NCBI GenBank assembly: GCA_003599195.1
Contig: QZIZ01000019.1
Location: 1 to 64,000, forward strand
Length of the DNA: 64,000 bases
Source of the DNA: Deltaproteobacteria bacterium
Lineage (GTDB): Bacteria; Desulfobacterota; Desulfobaccia; Desulfobaccales; 0-14-0-80-60-11
Direction of reading: 5' to 3'
In this document: piece after piece, positions 19,499-27,746 of the stretch
Position numbering within the stretch: the stretch's first letter is position 1
Layout: each line of letters begins with the position of its first letter
The notes under the pieces: model-generated
What the model was told of the DNA's origin: nothing
The model's input: only the letters and a program-made list of their open reading frames with translations
Databases searched by the model: none
Position numbers and translations under genes: made by a program

Positions 19499-19816
19499 AT
19501 GCTCAAAGTCAGATGCTTTTACAACGAGCCTAACGGCAAACCCTGAAAGCATTTCCAGGAAATGATGCCCAGGTTGGGCCAAAAATATCCCATCGACATC
19601 AAAATTACTTCCAAACCCATTGCCGAATACCAAACGGATGAATATTTTGAGTTAGACCTCCCCGCGGCCCCGGCCATCATGGTGGGCGACGAGATCGTGG
19701 TGGAAGGCACGGATGTAGCCGAACTCAAATTGGAAACCGTCATCTGCCGGCATCTGGGGCTGCCCGAGCCGGAGCCGCCCAAGAAAGGCTTCCTGGGGCG
19801 GCTGTTTGGCAAATAG
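19499..19816 (+). CDS. Candidate selenoprotein: paralogous thioredoxin-fold protein, NGKP-U16
   Basis: ATG 19499 reads MLKVRCFYNEPNGKP-TGA(19544)-KHFQEMMPRLGQKYPIDIKI...LPAAPAIMVGDEIVVEG; TGA at the same codon as in the upstream paralogue. Confidence 0.82.
19567..19579 (+). promoter_or_regulatory. Candidate SECIS hairpin GCCCAGGUUGGGC (identical to 19253-19265)
   Basis: Identical 13-nt hairpin at identical distance from the UGA in the second paralogue. Confidence 0.65.
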
Positions 19817-19906
19817 ACCCGCAGGGGGTGAAGGCAGATTCGCCCCCCCAGGTTTGGAAAAGATAAGGCGCAGCGTCAGCAACCCGCTGCCGCCCAAGAG
19901 GTAGCC

Positions 19907-20605
19907 ATGCAGACGGAAAGATTCCGGCGGGGGGCCTTGATCAAGGCCGTGATCCTCATTCTGTTCGTGGCCGCCGCGGTGGTGACGGTCCGCACTCCCG
20001 CGGTCAAGGAGGCGCTGACCGCAGAAAAGCTGGGCGCCATGCTGGCGGCCGCGGGCGCCTGGGCCCCTGTGGCCTTTATTGTGTTTTACGCCGTAGGGGT
20101 CTGCCTGTTCATCCCCGGGACTTTGCTCACCGCGCTGGGGGCCGCCATCTTCGGGGCCTATTGGGGGTTTGTCTACGTCTGGGTGGCCGCCATGCTGGGG
20201 GCCGCAGGGGCCTTTCTCATCGGCAGGTACCTGGGGCGGGAGTTCGCGGCTGCCCTCATCGGCGAGCGGCTGAAGAAGTATGACGACGCCATCGAGCGCA
20301 ACGGCTTCGCCACCGTGCTCTACTTACGGTTGGTTTATTTCCCCTTTACCCCCATGAACTTCGGCATGGGGCTGACCAAAGTGCGCTTTAAGGATTACCT
20401 CTGGGGCACGGGGCTGGGGATCTTGGCGGGCACCTTCATCTTCACCTTCTTTGTGGGCACCGTCAAGGAGGTCTGGGCCAGCGGCCAATGGGCCAACCTC
20501 CTCACCTGGCAAGTATTTTTTTCCCTGGGACTCTTTGTTTTTTCCCTCTTTATTCCCAAGATCATCGATAAGCTGAAGGTCTGGAAAGGGATCAAGCCTG
20601 TTTAA
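19907..20605 (+). CDS. TVP38/TMEM64 (DedA-like) family membrane protein
   Basis: FYAVGVCLFIPGTLLTALGAAIFGAYWGFVYVWVAAMLGAAGAFLIGRYLGRE; FPFTPMNFGMGLTKVRFKDY. Confidence 0.88.
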   Translation: MQTERFRRGALIKAVILILFVAAAVVTVRTPAVKEALTAEKLGAMLAAAGAWAPVAFIVFYAVGVCLFIPGTLLTALGAAIFGAYWGFVYVWVAAMLGAAGAFLIGRYLGREFAAALIGERLKKYDDAIERNGFATVLYLRLVYFPFTPMNFGMGLTKVRFKDYLWGTGLGILAGTFIFTFFVGTVKEVWASGQWANLLTWQVFFSLGLFVFSLFIPKIIDKLKVWKGIKPV

Positions 20606-21228
20606 ACCTTTTCTCCGGCGATAACCACGAAAACCCCTTGGCCATGGCCGCTCTTCACCGGTTCCGGCGCCGTAATCGCCGCCGGGTCTTGAAAAATGGT
20701 CTGGCAAGTCTGAATGTTCAGATAATTCAGCTCAACCAGCCATTTCAGGACCCGGCCCACCGGCTGGAACCTCGCCTGGCGGTAAAATTTACTCTTTTCC
20801 CGGTTGGCCTCATATAATTTCCCCAAAGGGCTCTCCGGATCGATCATGCCGATGATCAGCCGTCCTTGGGGTTTAAGGACCCGGGTCGCCTCTTCAAGAG
20901 CGCGGCCAGGGTCTTTCAGGAAGCACAGGACGGTGACCATCAGAATAAAATCAAAAGATTCATCTTTGAAAGGAAGTTCTTCCCCGTAAGCCTCGTGGAC
21001 CTCGATCCCCCGTTTTCCGGCGATCTCGGCCATGGCCCGGGCGGGCTCCACCCCCACTTCGATCCCCAGGGCCGCGGCAAACCTGCCGGTCCCCACCCCG
21101 ATTTCCAGCCCCCGGCCTGCTTGCGGCATAAAGGCTTTGATGGCCGCCAGTTCGGAGCGGAAGGCGATCTCATGGCGGACAAACCAATCATCGTATTCCT
21201 GGGCCGCTTCTTCAAAAACATCGGTCAT
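20602..21228 (-). CDS. Class I SAM-dependent methyltransferase
   Basis: MTDVFEEAAQEYDDWF...GRGLEIGVGTGRFAAALGIEVGVEPA...FDFILMVTVLCFLKDPGRALEEATRVLKPQGRLIIG. Confidence 0.88.
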   Translation of the reverse strand: MTDVFEEAAQEYDDWFVRHEIAFRSELAAIKAFMPQAGRGLEIGVGTGRFAAALGIEVGVEPARAMAEIAGKRGIEVHEAYGEELPFKDESFDFILMVTVLCFLKDPGRALEEATRVLKPQGRLIIGMIDPESPLGKLYEANREKSKFYRQARFQPVGRVLKWLVELNYLNIQTCQTIFQDPAAITAPEPVKSGHGQGVFVVIAGEKV

Positions 21229-21260
21229 CGGAAAAACTCTCTCCTCCCTTATGAGAGCGG

Positions 21261-21767
21261 TTACTGTGACATTATAACTCCGGTAACCAGCAATACCGCC
21301 AGCCCCAGAACTAAATTTACTTTTACCAGATTTAATGACAACTTTTGCAGCCCGGCGACCCGGGAGGATAAAGCAGGCGTCCCCTCGGCCTGGGCGGCCA
21401 ATCTCCCGATTTTGGGAGCCAATAACCATCCCCGGTAAAAATGGATAACCACCATCACGAGTACCAGGAGGTGTTTCACGCCCATTACGGGGGTCCAATG
21501 ATTATAAAATTCCAGGGGATTGGCCATATCTTTGCCGTAATGGCCGAGGATCGGACCGGTGATAATCAATACTACGATACTGGCGTTAACCATGGGGGTC
21601 AAACGCCTGGTTATCTCTTTCATCAGTTTGCCGGTCAAAGGCGGTGATTCCAAAGAGGTCCTGGCCCCGGGCAGTATCACCAAAAGGACCATAAAGATGC
21701 CGCCGATCCAGACCACGGTGGCCAATAAATGGAGAAAGTGGCTTAAACTCAAAATCAGCAAATTCAT
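21261..21767 (-). CDS. CopD-like / DUF-type integral membrane protein
   Basis: HFLHLLATVVWIGGIFMVLLVILPGAR; four predicted hydrophobic helices. Confidence 0.6.
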   Translation of the reverse strand: MNLLILSLSHFLHLLATVVWIGGIFMVLLVILPGARTSLESPPLTGKLMKEITRRLTPMVNASIVVLIITGPILGHYGKDMANPLEFYNHWTPVMGVKHLLVLVMVVIHFYRGWLLAPKIGRLAAQAEGTPALSSRVAGLQKLSLNLVKVNLVLGLAVLLVTGVIMSQ

Positions 21768-21816
21768 CGCGGGTCTCCCATACAAGGCGTCATAAGTAAT
21801 TGCACATCCTGAATCC

Positions 21817-21875
21817 CTGCGCTCTCTGCTCTCTGCGTTAAAAAGATTCACCGCAGAGACGCAGAGGACGCAGAG
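21817..21875. repeat. Second 'cgcagagacgcagagacgcagag' inverted repeat
   Basis: ctgcgctctctgctctctgcgtt...accgcagagacgcagaggacgcagag. Confidence 0.8.
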
Positions 21876-21973
21876 AATAATTATGTCACTCCGGATAAAA
21901 AAGATCCCGATTCAATTTCTCGGAACCACCCGGAGGCAGAGGGTTTCCCTGCCTCCGGCCCTGTTGGTTAAGC

Positions 21974-22087
21974 CTACTTCCCGGCCTTGGGGTCTTTAAC
22001 CTCCGGCTTGCCTTTGGCGGCTTCAGCCTCGGGCTTCGCCGGCTTCGCCAAGCCGCAGCCACAACCGCACTTTTTCTGGTCTGCCAT
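21974..22087 (-). CDS. 37-aa Cys-rich small protein (MADQKKCGCGCGLAKPAKPEAEAAKGKPEVKDPKAGK)
   Basis: ATG with RBS GGAGGTGATCC upstream; CGCGCG motif; not in the supplied ORF track. Confidence 0.6.
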   Translation of the reverse strand: MADQKKCGCGCGLAKPAKPEAEAAKGKPEVKDPKAGK

Positions 22088-22127
22088 CTGGATCACCTCC
22101 TTTGCTTGTAATTTCGTTTCCGGGCTC

Positions 22128-22502
22128 TCAGAAAGTCATTACCGCGTCAGACTCAACGACCATGCTATTCAGGGTCGGAGCACAGACTATTTTGGCCCCC
22201 TCTATGAAACCTTTTTCGAGATCGATTCCCAGCATGCGCGCGCTCTCCTCGCATACCAGAAACGAGACGCCCGCCTCCGCAGCCTGCACGATCGCATCTT
22301 TCAGACATCCGAAAGGCTGCGGCAACGTAATCTTCTCGGCCTGCCCTTTTTGGAGAACCGTCACCCCCTTTATTCCAAAAAAAATGGAAGCGTCCATATC
22401 CATTGCCTTGGCCGTGGCGCCAAGGATAAAAGGAGCGTAGGTGCGCTCCGGGGTTTCCACACCGCTGGTTTGAATGTAGAGGACTTTCTTTCTTGCACTC
22501 AT
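22128..22502 (-). CDS. DsrE/DsrF-like family protein
   Basis: KKVLYIQTSGVETPERTYAPFILGATAKAMDMDASIFFGIKGVTVL...ARMLGID. Confidence 0.75.
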   Translation of the reverse strand: MSARKKVLYIQTSGVETPERTYAPFILGATAKAMDMDASIFFGIKGVTVLQKGQAEKITLPQPFGCLKDAIVQAAEAGVSFLVCEESARMLGIDLEKGFIEGAKIVCAPTLNSMVVESDAVMTF

Positions 22503-22558
22503 TTGGATTTAATCTCCTCCCTTCAGTCAGTCTCTGGGTTTGTTTAATTCGCAAGTTT

Positions 22559-22744
22559 TTACTTTCCCTGGAGTTTCCCCAGGTGCTCCTCCACCCCGGC
22601 CAGTTCTTTTTTCAGTTGTTCCCGGTAGTTCTCCAGGCACTCCAGTTCCTCGGGGGCTGAAAAGAACTTGCGGAAAGAAAGGCCGCAACCGCAGTCGCAC
22701 CCGCATACCGGTCCCGGATGCTGCGTTACTCTGGGCGTACACAT
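22559..22744 (-). CDS. Small Cys-rich protein (CGCDCGCG) with C-terminal coiled coil
   Basis: MCTPRVTQHPGPVCGCDCGCGLSFRKFFSAPEELECLENYREQLKKELAGVEEHLGKLQ; GGAGGTGA RBS. Confidence 0.65.
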   Translation of the reverse strand: MCTPRVTQHPGPVCGCDCGCGLSFRKFFSAPEELECLENYREQLKKELAGVEEHLGKLQGK

Positions 22745-22819
22745 ACTGATTCACCTCCTTTCTGGTATGGTAATTAATTAATTACTTAAATAGTAAAGCA
22801 AAAAAAATTCCAGATTTTT

Positions 22820-23224
22820 TTATTTGGATTTTTCCTTGATCCGCTGCCGCACCGCGTTCAGCTCCTCCTGGAGGTCCTTCTCATATTGTTTCAGGGCCTC
22901 CACGTCCGAACTCTCGAATTCCTGTTCCCGCCATTTCATGGTGCCCCGGCAGCCGCAACTGCAGACTTCCGTCAACTGGCGCCGGTATTTCTCCAGGGCC
23001 TCCTCGTTAATGGAGTAGGGAATCCAGTACCCCTGCCTTTCGCTCCGCACCAGCCCGGCCTGCCGCAGGATCTTGAGATGCTGGGAGGCCGCGGCTGCGG
23101 TGATCCCCAACTGCCGGGCGATCTCCTTGGCCCCCAGGGGCCCCTGGGCCTTCATCAGATCAAGTATCCTGACCCGGGTCTCCACGGCCAGGACCTTGAA
23201 CATTTCGGAGACTTCCAATTCCAT
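22820..23224 (-). CDS. ArsR-family HTH regulator with C-terminal Cys motif (CSCGC)
   Basis: FKVLAVETRVRILDLMKAQGPLGAKEIARQLGITAAAASQHLKILRQAGLVRSERQGYW. Confidence 0.88.
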   Translation of the reverse strand: MELEVSEMFKVLAVETRVRILDLMKAQGPLGAKEIARQLGITAAAASQHLKILRQAGLVRSERQGYWIPYSINEEALEKYRRQLTEVCSCGCRGTMKWREQEFESSDVEALKQYEKDLQEELNAVRQRIKEKSK

Positions 23225-23340
23225 TTGTCGAGGTCCACATTTAGCAATTAAGTAGTTGCTTAAATAATTAAGCTTCTAAGGTTCGCTTGTCAAGGTTTTT
23301 TTAGCGATTACCCAAAAAAAATTTTTAAGGGTAAATTCTG

Positions 23341-24555
23341 CTAATGCAGCAATAGAAAAAGAATTGGGGGTACCCGCGTGGGCTTGGGTTTGACGGGGGT
23401 TCTGTCGGCCCGGCCGGTATGCCGGGGGTCGTGGCGAAACATGGGCCAGGGGGTGGCCGCCGGGCCGGGGGAAGCGCTCTCCACGGCATGGAGAATGCCA
23501 TCCTGGGAAGCCACGTAAACCGTGCCGTCGGGGCCGATGACCGGCGAGGATTCGATGGCGTCCGCGACCTCAAAAGCCCATTTCAGGCTGCCGTCTTCCG
23601 GGTTGACCGCATAAAGAAATCCACCACTGCCCCCCACATAGATAATGCCGTCCGCGCCCACGGCCGGCGAGGAATAGATCGGCCCACCTTCAGAAAGGGG
23701 AACCCCCCAATTCAGGATGCCGTTAGGATAGACCGCCAATAAATAACCCAGGTCTGTGCCCACATAGATGGTCCCGTACGCGTCGATGGCCGGCGAGGAG
23801 CGGATGGGGAAAAAACTCTCAAAAAGGACCCATTTCCGGCTGCCATCCGGATTGACGGCGTAAAGCTTGGTGTCGCCCGAGCCTAGATAGACGGTGCCGT
23901 CCGTCCCCACGGCCGGGGAAGAGTCGAGGGGACCCTCGGTGGTGAAGTACCACTTTATGTTGCCGTTCGAATCTATGGCGTATAGCTTGCCAATGATGGC
24001 GGTGGTGGCATCGATGGCGCCCACGTAAACGGTGCCGTCCAGGTCTAGGGCCGGAGAGGAACTCACCCAATTCCCCAGGGCAACGCGCCACTTCTCATTG
24101 CCGTCGGCATCGACCGCGTAGAGGTTGCCGTCATCGGACCCCACGTAGATGGTCCCGCCCGGGCCGATGGCCGGTGAGGACATGATTGCGGCTCCGGTCT
24201 CAAAAGCCCATTTCGGGCTGCCGTCAGCCGGGTTAAGGGCATAGAGCTTCCCGCCAACAGAACCCGCGTAAACGGTCCCATCTTCCCCCAGGGCCGGGGA
24301 AGAGTACATGAACATATCCTCCATGGCGGTATCAAAAACCCACTTCTGAGTGCCGTCCGGATTGACCGCGTGAAAGACCCCGAACAGGGTTCCGATATAC
24401 AGCGTGCCGTCCGGGGCCAGGGCGGGGGAGGTGGTGACGATATCGTCGGTGGCATAGGCCCATTTGGCGTCGCCGGGGGCGGCCCGAGCCGCGCCGGTCA
24501 GAGCCAGGGCCAAAACGACGCACTGGAGGGATAAAACAAGGGCTTTCTTCCCCAT
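23341..24555 (-). CDS. Secreted PQQ-binding-like beta-propeller repeat protein
   Basis: Signal peptide; about 8 repeats of SSPAxGxDGTxYVGSxDGxLYAVNPDGxxKW. Confidence 0.85.
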   Translation of the reverse strand: MGKKALVLSLQCVVLALALTGAARAAPGDAKWAYATDDIVTTSPALAPDGTLYIGTLFGVFHAVNPDGTQKWVFDTAMEDMFMYSSPALGEDGTVYAGSVGGKLYALNPADGSPKWAFETGAAIMSSPAIGPGGTIYVGSDDGNLYAVDADGNEKWRVALGNWVSSSPALDLDGTVYVGAIDATTAIIGKLYAIDSNGNIKWYFTTEGPLDSSPAVGTDGTVYLGSGDTKLYAVNPDGSRKWVLFESFFPIRSSPAIDAYGTIYVGTDLGYLLAVYPNGILNWGVPLSEGGPIYSSPAVGADGIIYVGGSGGFLYAVNPEDGSLKWAFEVADAIESSPVIGPDGTVYVASQDGILHAVESASPGPAATPWPMFRHDPRHTGRADRTPVKPKPTRVPPILFLLLH

Positions 24556-24759
24556 GAGCCGCTCCTCTCAAAGGCCTATGAGGACACCAGTAAAACGAAC
24601 CATTACTGCGGCAGGAAGTGGTTAGATGATAACACAAGATCCTGTAAAAATCAATTATTCGGGGTCTGCCGTACCTCCCCCGGAGCCGTCAAGCCCCGCA
24701 TGGTGGTGCGAACCATGGGCCAAACCCGCCCGGCCCGGGCGGGATTATTGCTTAGGCGC

Positions 24760-25599
24760 TCACGCTCCGCCCGGAGCGCACTCCACCACTTTAGGCTCCT
24801 CCACTTGGACCGCCTGGGTGGCGATCATCGCCTGCGCCCGCGCATCCACCAGTTTTTCCCCGTAAAACATGGCCCCTTCGGTGTAGGGAGAGGTCTTGAA
24901 GCCGGTGTAGGCCCTCAGGCCCGCCCGGTGGAAGCCCGCTTTCAGCAGCAGCGCCAGGAAGTCCCTTCCCGGCAGGGCGCCGCCGATTCACTGGTACCAG
25001 TTTTCAATCTTCCCCGCCTTATCCGGGGGGAGTTCCGCCACCAGCACCATGTCCGCCAACATGAGGCGGCCCCCGGGCTTCAGCACCCGGTGGGCCTCTA
25101 ACAAAGCCTTTTCCTTGTCCAGGGTAAGGTTAAAGACGCCGTTGGAGATGACTGCGTCGAACTCGTTATCCGGGAAAGGCAGGGATTCGGCCTCCGCCAA
25201 CTGAAAAGTGACATTTGTTAGGCCCAGGACAGAGAGGTTGGCTTTAGCCTTGTCTATCATGGCCTGGGTCACGTCAACGCCCGCCACCCGGCCCTCCGGC
25301 CCCGCCATCTTCGCCGCCAGAAGCGAGTCCAGCCCCGCGCCGCAGCCGATGTCCAGGACTGCGTCCCCGGGGTGGATAGGCCCCAGGCTGAAGGGGTTGC
25401 CCACCCCGCAGAAGGAGTCGATAAGGGCGGCCGGAAAATCCCGGAGCAGGTCCAGGGGGTAACCCTGCTGCTTCAGCCCTTCCAGGCCGGTGGGGTACCT
25501 GAAGCATGAAGCCGCGCCCGCGGCCGCCACCTGGGAGTATTTGCTCTTGATGCTCTCCCGGATCAGGGTGATATCTTTTTCGGTCAGATTAGATTCCAT
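24760..25599 (-). CDS. Candidate selenoprotein: ArsM-like arsenite SAM methyltransferase, Sec before IGGAL
   Basis: ORF 24988-25599 (VLDIGCGAGLDSLLAAKMAGPEGRVAGVDVTQAMIDKA...) ends ENWYQ-TGA; the same frame continues IGGALPGRDFLALLLKAGFHRAGLRAYTGFKTSPYTEGAMFYGEKLVDARAQAMIATQAVQVEEPKVVECAPGGA-stop, the expected ArsM C-terminus (C-IGGAL). Confidence 0.82.
24953..24973 (-). promoter_or_regulatory. Candidate SECIS hairpin for the ArsM-like UGA
   Basis: GCCGGGAAG-GGA-CUUCCUGGC, 9 bp stem (one G-U), loop 24 nt after the UGA; loop GGA rather than GGU. Confidence 0.55.
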
Positions 25600-25661
25600 A
25601 ATATTTACCTAAAGTCGCGCCTTTCTTTGCGCCTTGGCGTCTTTGCGTGAGAACTATCTTT

Positions 25662-26228
25662 TCACAGTTCCTTCCCGATGGAGAAGGCCTTGCCCAGATA
25701 TTGGCCGATCCCGTGGTAGGTGCGGATTTCCGGGCCGAAGACAATGGGCTTCACCTTCTCGATGTCCGCCATGCCCTTCTCCCCCAGCACGCTGTCATCG
25801 GCCTTGACGTCCAGGACTTCGCCGATGAACTGGGTGTGCAGGCCGATTTCGATGGTGTGGATTACTTTGCATTCCAGGACCAGGGGAAATTCCTGCACAT
25901 AGGGCGCGTCCACCAGGCCGCTTTTCACCGGCGTCAGCCCGGCCGCGGTGAACTTGTTCCCGGCCTTGCCGGAGGCGATGCCGCAATAATCGGCTTCCTT
26001 GACGTAAGCTTCCGGGGGGATGCTGACGGTGAAGGCCTTTTTCAGCATCAGGTTGCCGTAAGTGTAGGTGGCTTTCCGCAGCGAGACCCCGACGCAGGGC
26101 GGCTGGGAGCAGACGATCCCGGCCCAGGCCGCGGTCATGATATTGGGTGTGCCCGCCGCGTCATAAGTCCCCACCAGCCACACCGGGGTGGGGAAGGCCA
26201 GGGTCTTGGGACCCAGGGATTTTTTCAT
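25662..26228 (-). CDS. Flavin reductase family protein
   Basis: PTPVWLVGTYDAAGTPNIMTAAWAGIVCSQPPCVGVSLRKATYTYGNLMLKKAFTVSIP. Confidence 0.85.
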   Translation of the reverse strand: MKKSLGPKTLAFPTPVWLVGTYDAAGTPNIMTAAWAGIVCSQPPCVGVSLRKATYTYGNLMLKKAFTVSIPPEAYVKEADYCGIASGKAGNKFTAAGLTPVKSGLVDAPYVQEFPLVLECKVIHTIEIGLHTQFIGEVLDVKADDSVLGEKGMADIEKVKPIVFGPEIRTYHGIGQYLGKAFSIGKEL

Positions 26229-26242
26229 GAACAGCTCCTCCT

Positions 26243-26303
26243 TCAGGGGTCAGGGGGTCAGGGGTCAGGGGTCAGTAATCAGTAATCAGTGGTCAGTGGT
26301 CAG
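26243..26303. repeat. Tandem phrase repeat (ggtcaggggtcagtaatcagtaatcagtggtcagtggtcag)
   Basis: Direct reading; same family as 11424-11606. Confidence 0.85.
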
Positions 26304-26432
26304 AATAGCAGTTATTTTCCAGATAATCATTTATTACAGGGCCTTTAGATAAAAAGGTAAGGCGGACGAGGGAAAATGCAACCTGGCGTCTTGAGTATAT
26401 CTGCGGCGGGGTTTTTGTGCTATTTATAAAAT

Positions 26433-27617
26433 ATGGACCCTGAAATGGATAAGCGTTTACAGCTATTGCAACAATTGGCCTCCCGTCTGGCGCAGCGCCG
26501 GGCGGACCTGGTGGCCGCGGCCGGGGAGGATACCGGCGCGCCCAGCCGCATTGCCGGGATCGAAGTGGACCTGGCCGTGGAGCACCTCCGAACCATGGAA
26601 GTGGAGGTCCCCTATATCCAGGGCAAATCCCCTTACGGCACGGTGGCCGCCATCTTCCCCTACGACGCGGCGCCGGTGATGCTGGCCCGGGTGGGCGGAG
26701 CCGCGATTTTGGGGGGGAACCGCTTCCGGTTCAGTTTTTCCTCCGTCACTCCCTTGACGGCCCGGGTCATCTCCGAGGTGGTGGCCCCTTTTCCGGAATT
26801 TGAGGCGGTGGCGAGCCTGGACAACCGCGCCTTCGGGGAGCAGTGCGTCCGGGACCCATCCGTGCGGGTGCTCTTCATCTCCGGGGGCGGGGAGGTGGGC
26901 CAGGTTTACGCAGGCCAGGCCCAGGCCTTCGACAAGCTCTTTTTCGCGGGTCCCAGCGGCCTGCCCCCGGCCATCCTGTTCAAGGACGCGCCCCTGGAGA
27001 AGGCCGTGCCTTTTGTGATTAAAAGGGCCTTCATCAACGGCGGGCAGTACTGCACCACCCTGAAGCGGGCTTACATCCACCGGGAAATTTTTGCCGCAGC
27101 TAAAAAGCTGATCCTGGAACAGATGCAGGAAATCCGGGTGGGTAACCCTCAAGACCCCTTGACCTGGATCGGCCCCATCAAGGTGGCCCGCACCCGGGCC
27201 TTGCTGGAGCGGGCCCTGGCCGCGCTGGGGGAGCCCGAATTCCTGGTCCCCTGCCAACGCAACGGGGAATGGCAGGGTCCCTTCCTGGTGGAAACTACGG
27301 AGCCGCCGGATGTGGAATTATTCGGGCCCTTTCTGGCCCTGGTCCCGGTGGACAGCAATGAGGAAGCCGTCACCCGGGTTTTGGCCAGCCGCTACCCCTT
27401 CCTGGTGAGCTGGTTCGGCACTGCGCCGCCGGGGGCCAAAGAGGCTTTTGTCAAAACCTTCGGCATGGTCTACGACAACCCGGATTTCCTCTTCACCCCC
27501 ATGCGCCTCCCCTTCGGCGGCAGAGGGGCCAGCGGCTGGATTCTGGAGAAGACCGGCGGCGAACTGGTGAAAAGGGACGGAGCGTTTATCTACAGCGCGG
27601 AGTTGGTGCGCGGCTAA
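26433..27617 (+). CDS. Aldehyde dehydrogenase family protein
   Basis: FINGGQYCTTLKRAYIHREIF; ELFGPFLALVPVDSNEEAV; LPFGGRGASGWILEKTGGE. Confidence 0.85.
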   Translation: MDPEMDKRLQLLQQLASRLAQRRADLVAAAGEDTGAPSRIAGIEVDLAVEHLRTMEVEVPYIQGKSPYGTVAAIFPYDAAPVMLARVGGAAILGGNRFRFSFSSVTPLTARVISEVVAPFPEFEAVASLDNRAFGEQCVRDPSVRVLFISGGGEVGQVYAGQAQAFDKLFFAGPSGLPPAILFKDAPLEKAVPFVIKRAFINGGQYCTTLKRAYIHREIFAAAKKLILEQMQEIRVGNPQDPLTWIGPIKVARTRALLERALAALGEPEFLVPCQRNGEWQGPFLVETTEPPDVELFGPFLALVPVDSNEEAVTRVLASRYPFLVSWFGTAPPGAKEAFVKTFGMVYDNPDFLFTPMRLPFGGRGASGWILEKTGGELVKRDGAFIYSAELVRG

Positions 27618-27746
27618 GGTAGGGTGCGTTTTACGCACCAACAATTCAGATGCAGTGTCGCAGTAAAAGATAATAAACGCTGTCAGAAACCTTGCGTTCG
27701 CCCGGATGCAGATAGGCGAGCACAAGGTTCGCCCCTACGCAAAATC

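Noticed and set aside
24663-24759. Further Sec insertion at the terminal TGA of the ArsM-like gene (GGA-TGA-APKQ)
   Set aside because: Only four codons follow before TAA and I could not identify a convincing hairpin; left as the probable stop.
16960-25599. Alternative genetic code (UGA read generally as an amino acid)
   Set aside because: Many genes in the window (for example cobT, cobS upstream junctions, prfB regulation, nfi neighbours) use TGA as a normal terminator, and only specific TGA codons are followed by continued homology and a hairpin.
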